From Lachnoclostridium sp. UBA5725 (GTDB lineage: Bacteria > Bacillota > Clostridia > Lachnospirales > Lachnospiraceae), in NCBI GenBank assembly GCA_002419585.1, contig DIGJ01000014.1, forward strand, positions 1 through 44,757: a DNA stretch of 44,757 nucleotides, written 5' to 3'. The number at the start of each line of letters is the position of its first letter. The stretch's first letter is position 1. Made by a program: the position numbers and the translations under genes. Below, in pieces: positions 42,787-44,757 of this stretch. A model generated the notes under the pieces. That model did no database searches, had not been told where the DNA came from, and saw only the letters and a program-made list of their open reading frames with translations.

Positions 42787-44667
42787 TTATCGATCCGTTG
42801 CCAGAATAATGGAAACTGTTTTTATCTGGGCCGTACTATTCTCATAAAATGCTTGCAATTTAAAGCTATTTAAGTCGTTTACACGGTCCAATTCTGTTTT
42901 TATGTACGTTCCATCCGACGCTCTATAATATACCTGAAGGTTAGCGTTTGTTTCATAACTTAGCTCTCTTCCAATGATCTTTTTACCTTCTATTTTCTTT
43001 ACTTCGTATTCCTCTTCGCGATAGAAAATAAAACTCTCATCAGCAAACTCTTGTAATCGATATGCTAGACCCATTTGTATTAGGCCCTCCACTTTTTGGA
43101 TTGGCATTCTTTTTGTTTTTTCGACTCCATTGGAAAGGTAATTCACCTCGTACTCATAAAGCTCTCCCTTGGCATCATGGTTTGGTATTATTTTGGTAAT
43201 CAGTACATAATTTTCGTCTCTTCCTAGTACATTTCGTAGGAAAATACTGCTAATCTCACCATCCACATTTGTTTCATAATAAAGGACCTGATCACCGGTC
43301 AGCTTCATTCCAGAAATCTTTTGTATTGGAACTACTTTTGCAGTTTCCTTTCCTACATCAATAACAGTAACATTATCCGCTATTTTTACCGTTCCAATTA
43401 CATTGTTTTTTGTATCAATCTCTTTTCCACAGATCAATCCATTGGAAGGTATTATATTCTCAATTGATGTCGTTCCTTCTTGCCCCGTTACTTTTACAAC
43501 ATCGTAACTACGATATAACGTACTCTTATATGGGTATAATATGGTATGTTCTTTTCCAGCTCCATCTATGATAAGCATAGATTTATTAATCAGTTCTTTG
43601 TTTTCTTTGTTATTGTTTGTCTTCGTACCAATTTTTAAAACGACACCTGTAAAACTTCCCTCCAGCATCGCATCGGATAGAATACCTGCCACTTCATCCT
43701 TAACTCCTAACAATAATGTCACTTTTGTATTTACTAAGTCCTGTCCTTTTTTTGAAAGCAACTGTTTTACTTGTGTTGATTCAATCGAAAAGACTTCACC
43801 GTCAACGGTTATGCTTTGTGGGTTTCTCCGATTTGGACTGATACTTTGCAAGGTTCCTTCCACTTGATTATTATAGATCCAGACACTTTTGTTTCGAAGA
43901 TCATAATATACAACATCATTTTTGTGTTCTTTATATTTTTTTACTTCGCTCTCGTTTACATATAATTTCTTATTTTTGATTGAGAATGGGATTTTACTTT
44001 TCCATTCATTCCCTACTATAACAGGACCGCTTAATTTTAGTTTTAAAAAGGAACCGATGTTTGGATTTCCATCTTCTCTCATTTTTCCACCTAATGTTTC
44101 AAAATAGGTCAAGCCTGCTTTTGTCTTTGTCATCAGCATATTGTGAAACAACTGTTCTACATCCTGATAAGTCAAACTTCTATTTGTATTGGATTTTATA
44201 TTTTTATTGAGATTATTCTCATAATAAAGAGTCATAATTTCTTTTTGCGAGTAGCTACTATTGTCCTCTTTTGTACGATAGCCTAACATGGCTGTGGCTG
44301 CTCTTGCGGCATCTGTTATTTTTATTGTTTGTTTTGGTTTGAAGTCACCAAAGACATTTCCAGACATCCACCCTTTTATTGTCACCATATTTACGTAGGA
44401 TGAATATGGACTATTCTTTTTTATATCTGGATATATCGTCTCCATGCTATTTTGTGCATCCACATCTTCACCCGATAGATAAACAATCATTTTTGCAAAC
44501 TGTTCCCTGGTAACCTTATCCCCATTTCCTTTGTCATCGTATTCTCCCATTCCAAAAACAGAAAATATACTCTGTTCATCTGCCATCGCTTTTGTGGTAT
44601 TTGCGGTAAGTACTAGAAAAAACGAAAGACTTAGTAACACAAAATACCTTTTCAATGTTTGTTTCAT
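42787..44667 (-). CDS. S-layer homology domain protein linked to an exporter
   Basis: A 626-residue exported protein. The signal peptide is FVLLSLSFFLVLTANTTKA. At least two S-layer homology (SLH) repeats follow in the first 170 residues (KVTREQFAKMIVYLSG and MVTIKGWMSGNVFGDFKP), the type that binds wall polymers. The remaining 450 residues are beta-rich and unlike any domain I can name. ATG has GAGGAG 5 bases before it. As the first gene of the operon with the HlyD-like adaptor, it may hold the exporter to the wall or form a wall channel; that is inference. Confidence 0.85.
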   Translation of the reverse strand: MKQTLKRYFVLLSLSFFLVLTANTTKAMADEQSIFSVFGMGEYDDKGNGDKVTREQFAKMIVYLSGEDVDAQNSMETIYPDIKKNSPYSSYVNMVTIKGWMSGNVFGDFKPKQTIKITDAARAATAMLGYRTKEDNSSYSQKEIMTLYYENNLNKNIKSNTNRSLTYQDVEQLFHNMLMTKTKAGLTYFETLGGKMREDGNPNIGSFLKLKLSGPVIVGNEWKSKIPFSIKNKKLYVNESEVKKYKEHKNDVVYYDLRNKSVWIYNNQVEGTLQSISPNRRNPQSITVDGEVFSIESTQVKQLLSKKGQDLVNTKVTLLLGVKDEVAGILSDAMLEGSFTGVVLKIGTKTNNNKENKELINKSMLIIDGAGKEHTILYPYKSTLYRSYDVVKVTGQEGTTSIENIIPSNGLICGKEIDTKNNVIGTVKIADNVTVIDVGKETAKVVPIQKISGMKLTGDQVLYYETNVDGEISSIFLRNVLGRDENYVLITKIIPNHDAKGELYEYEVNYLSNGVEKTKRMPIQKVEGLIQMGLAYRLQEFADESFIFYREEEYEVKKIEGKKIIGRELSYETNANLQVYYRASDGTYIKTELDRVNDLNSFKLQAFYENSTAQIKTVSIILATDR

Positions 44668-44757
44668 TCTTACTCCTCACTTCCTTAATCTTCATCTAAA
44701 ATTACGCTATAGCTAACTATAAAAAAGATTTCTAAAGATAATCTTCAGACAACCTAA

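Overview
The window looks like the chromosome of a low-GC Gram-positive anaerobe of the class Clostridia, most likely Lachnospiraceae. The reasons are AT-rich intergenic DNA, AGGAGG ribosome binding sites, frequent TTG and GTG starts, and protein families typical of that group (CD1110/CD1112/CD1115-type conjugation proteins, Maff2, DUF5688, DUF6133, DUF4320). This is a family-level judgement made by reading; no database search was run. Every gene I support lies on the minus strand, so the biological reading order runs from high to low coordinates.

Region 1, about 1-33,240, is an integrative and conjugative element (ICE) of the Tn1549 type. It continues past the left edge, and no integrase, excisionase or attachment site was seen. 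From right to left it holds: a candidate structured RNA region; two small proteins; an actin-like ParM with a candidate ParR partner; a complete Tad/Flp-type pilus operon (pilin-like protein, prepilin peptidase, CpaB, TadZ, TadA/CpaF, TadB, TadC, two pseudopilin-like proteins, a wall-spanning protein, a secreted Trp-rich protein); an AT-rich cargo block with a HEPN-motif protein, a DUF2971 protein and three unknown small genes; and the transfer module (DUF5688, RadC/JAB, Toprim primase, MobC, relaxase, PcfB, VirD4, Maff2, VirB6, PrgI, VirB4). A second cargo gene sits after virB4.

Region 2, about 33,245-44,757, is chromosomal. greA-lysS is driven by a textbook promoter and ends in a strong terminator. 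Next to it are an M20-type carbamoylase or allantoate amidohydrolase and a likely six-gene operon: SLH-domain wall protein, HlyD-like adaptor, MacB-like ATPase and permease, response regulator, histidine kinase.

The most unusual points are: (a) six regularly spaced 21-bp palindromes (TGGTAG-N9-CTACCA) between the primase and mobilization genes, a candidate replication or transfer origin; (b) a Tad-like pilus and actin segregation pair apparently carried on a conjugative element; (c) a 9-codon upstream ORF followed by mutually exclusive hairpins and a terminator ahead of the pilus operon; (d) a HEPN plus DUF2971 gene pair behind its own strong promoter, a plausible uncharacterised defence or toxin cassette; (e) two intergenic regions (about 16.86-17.05 kb and 32.7-33.2 kb) that look like structured RNAs.
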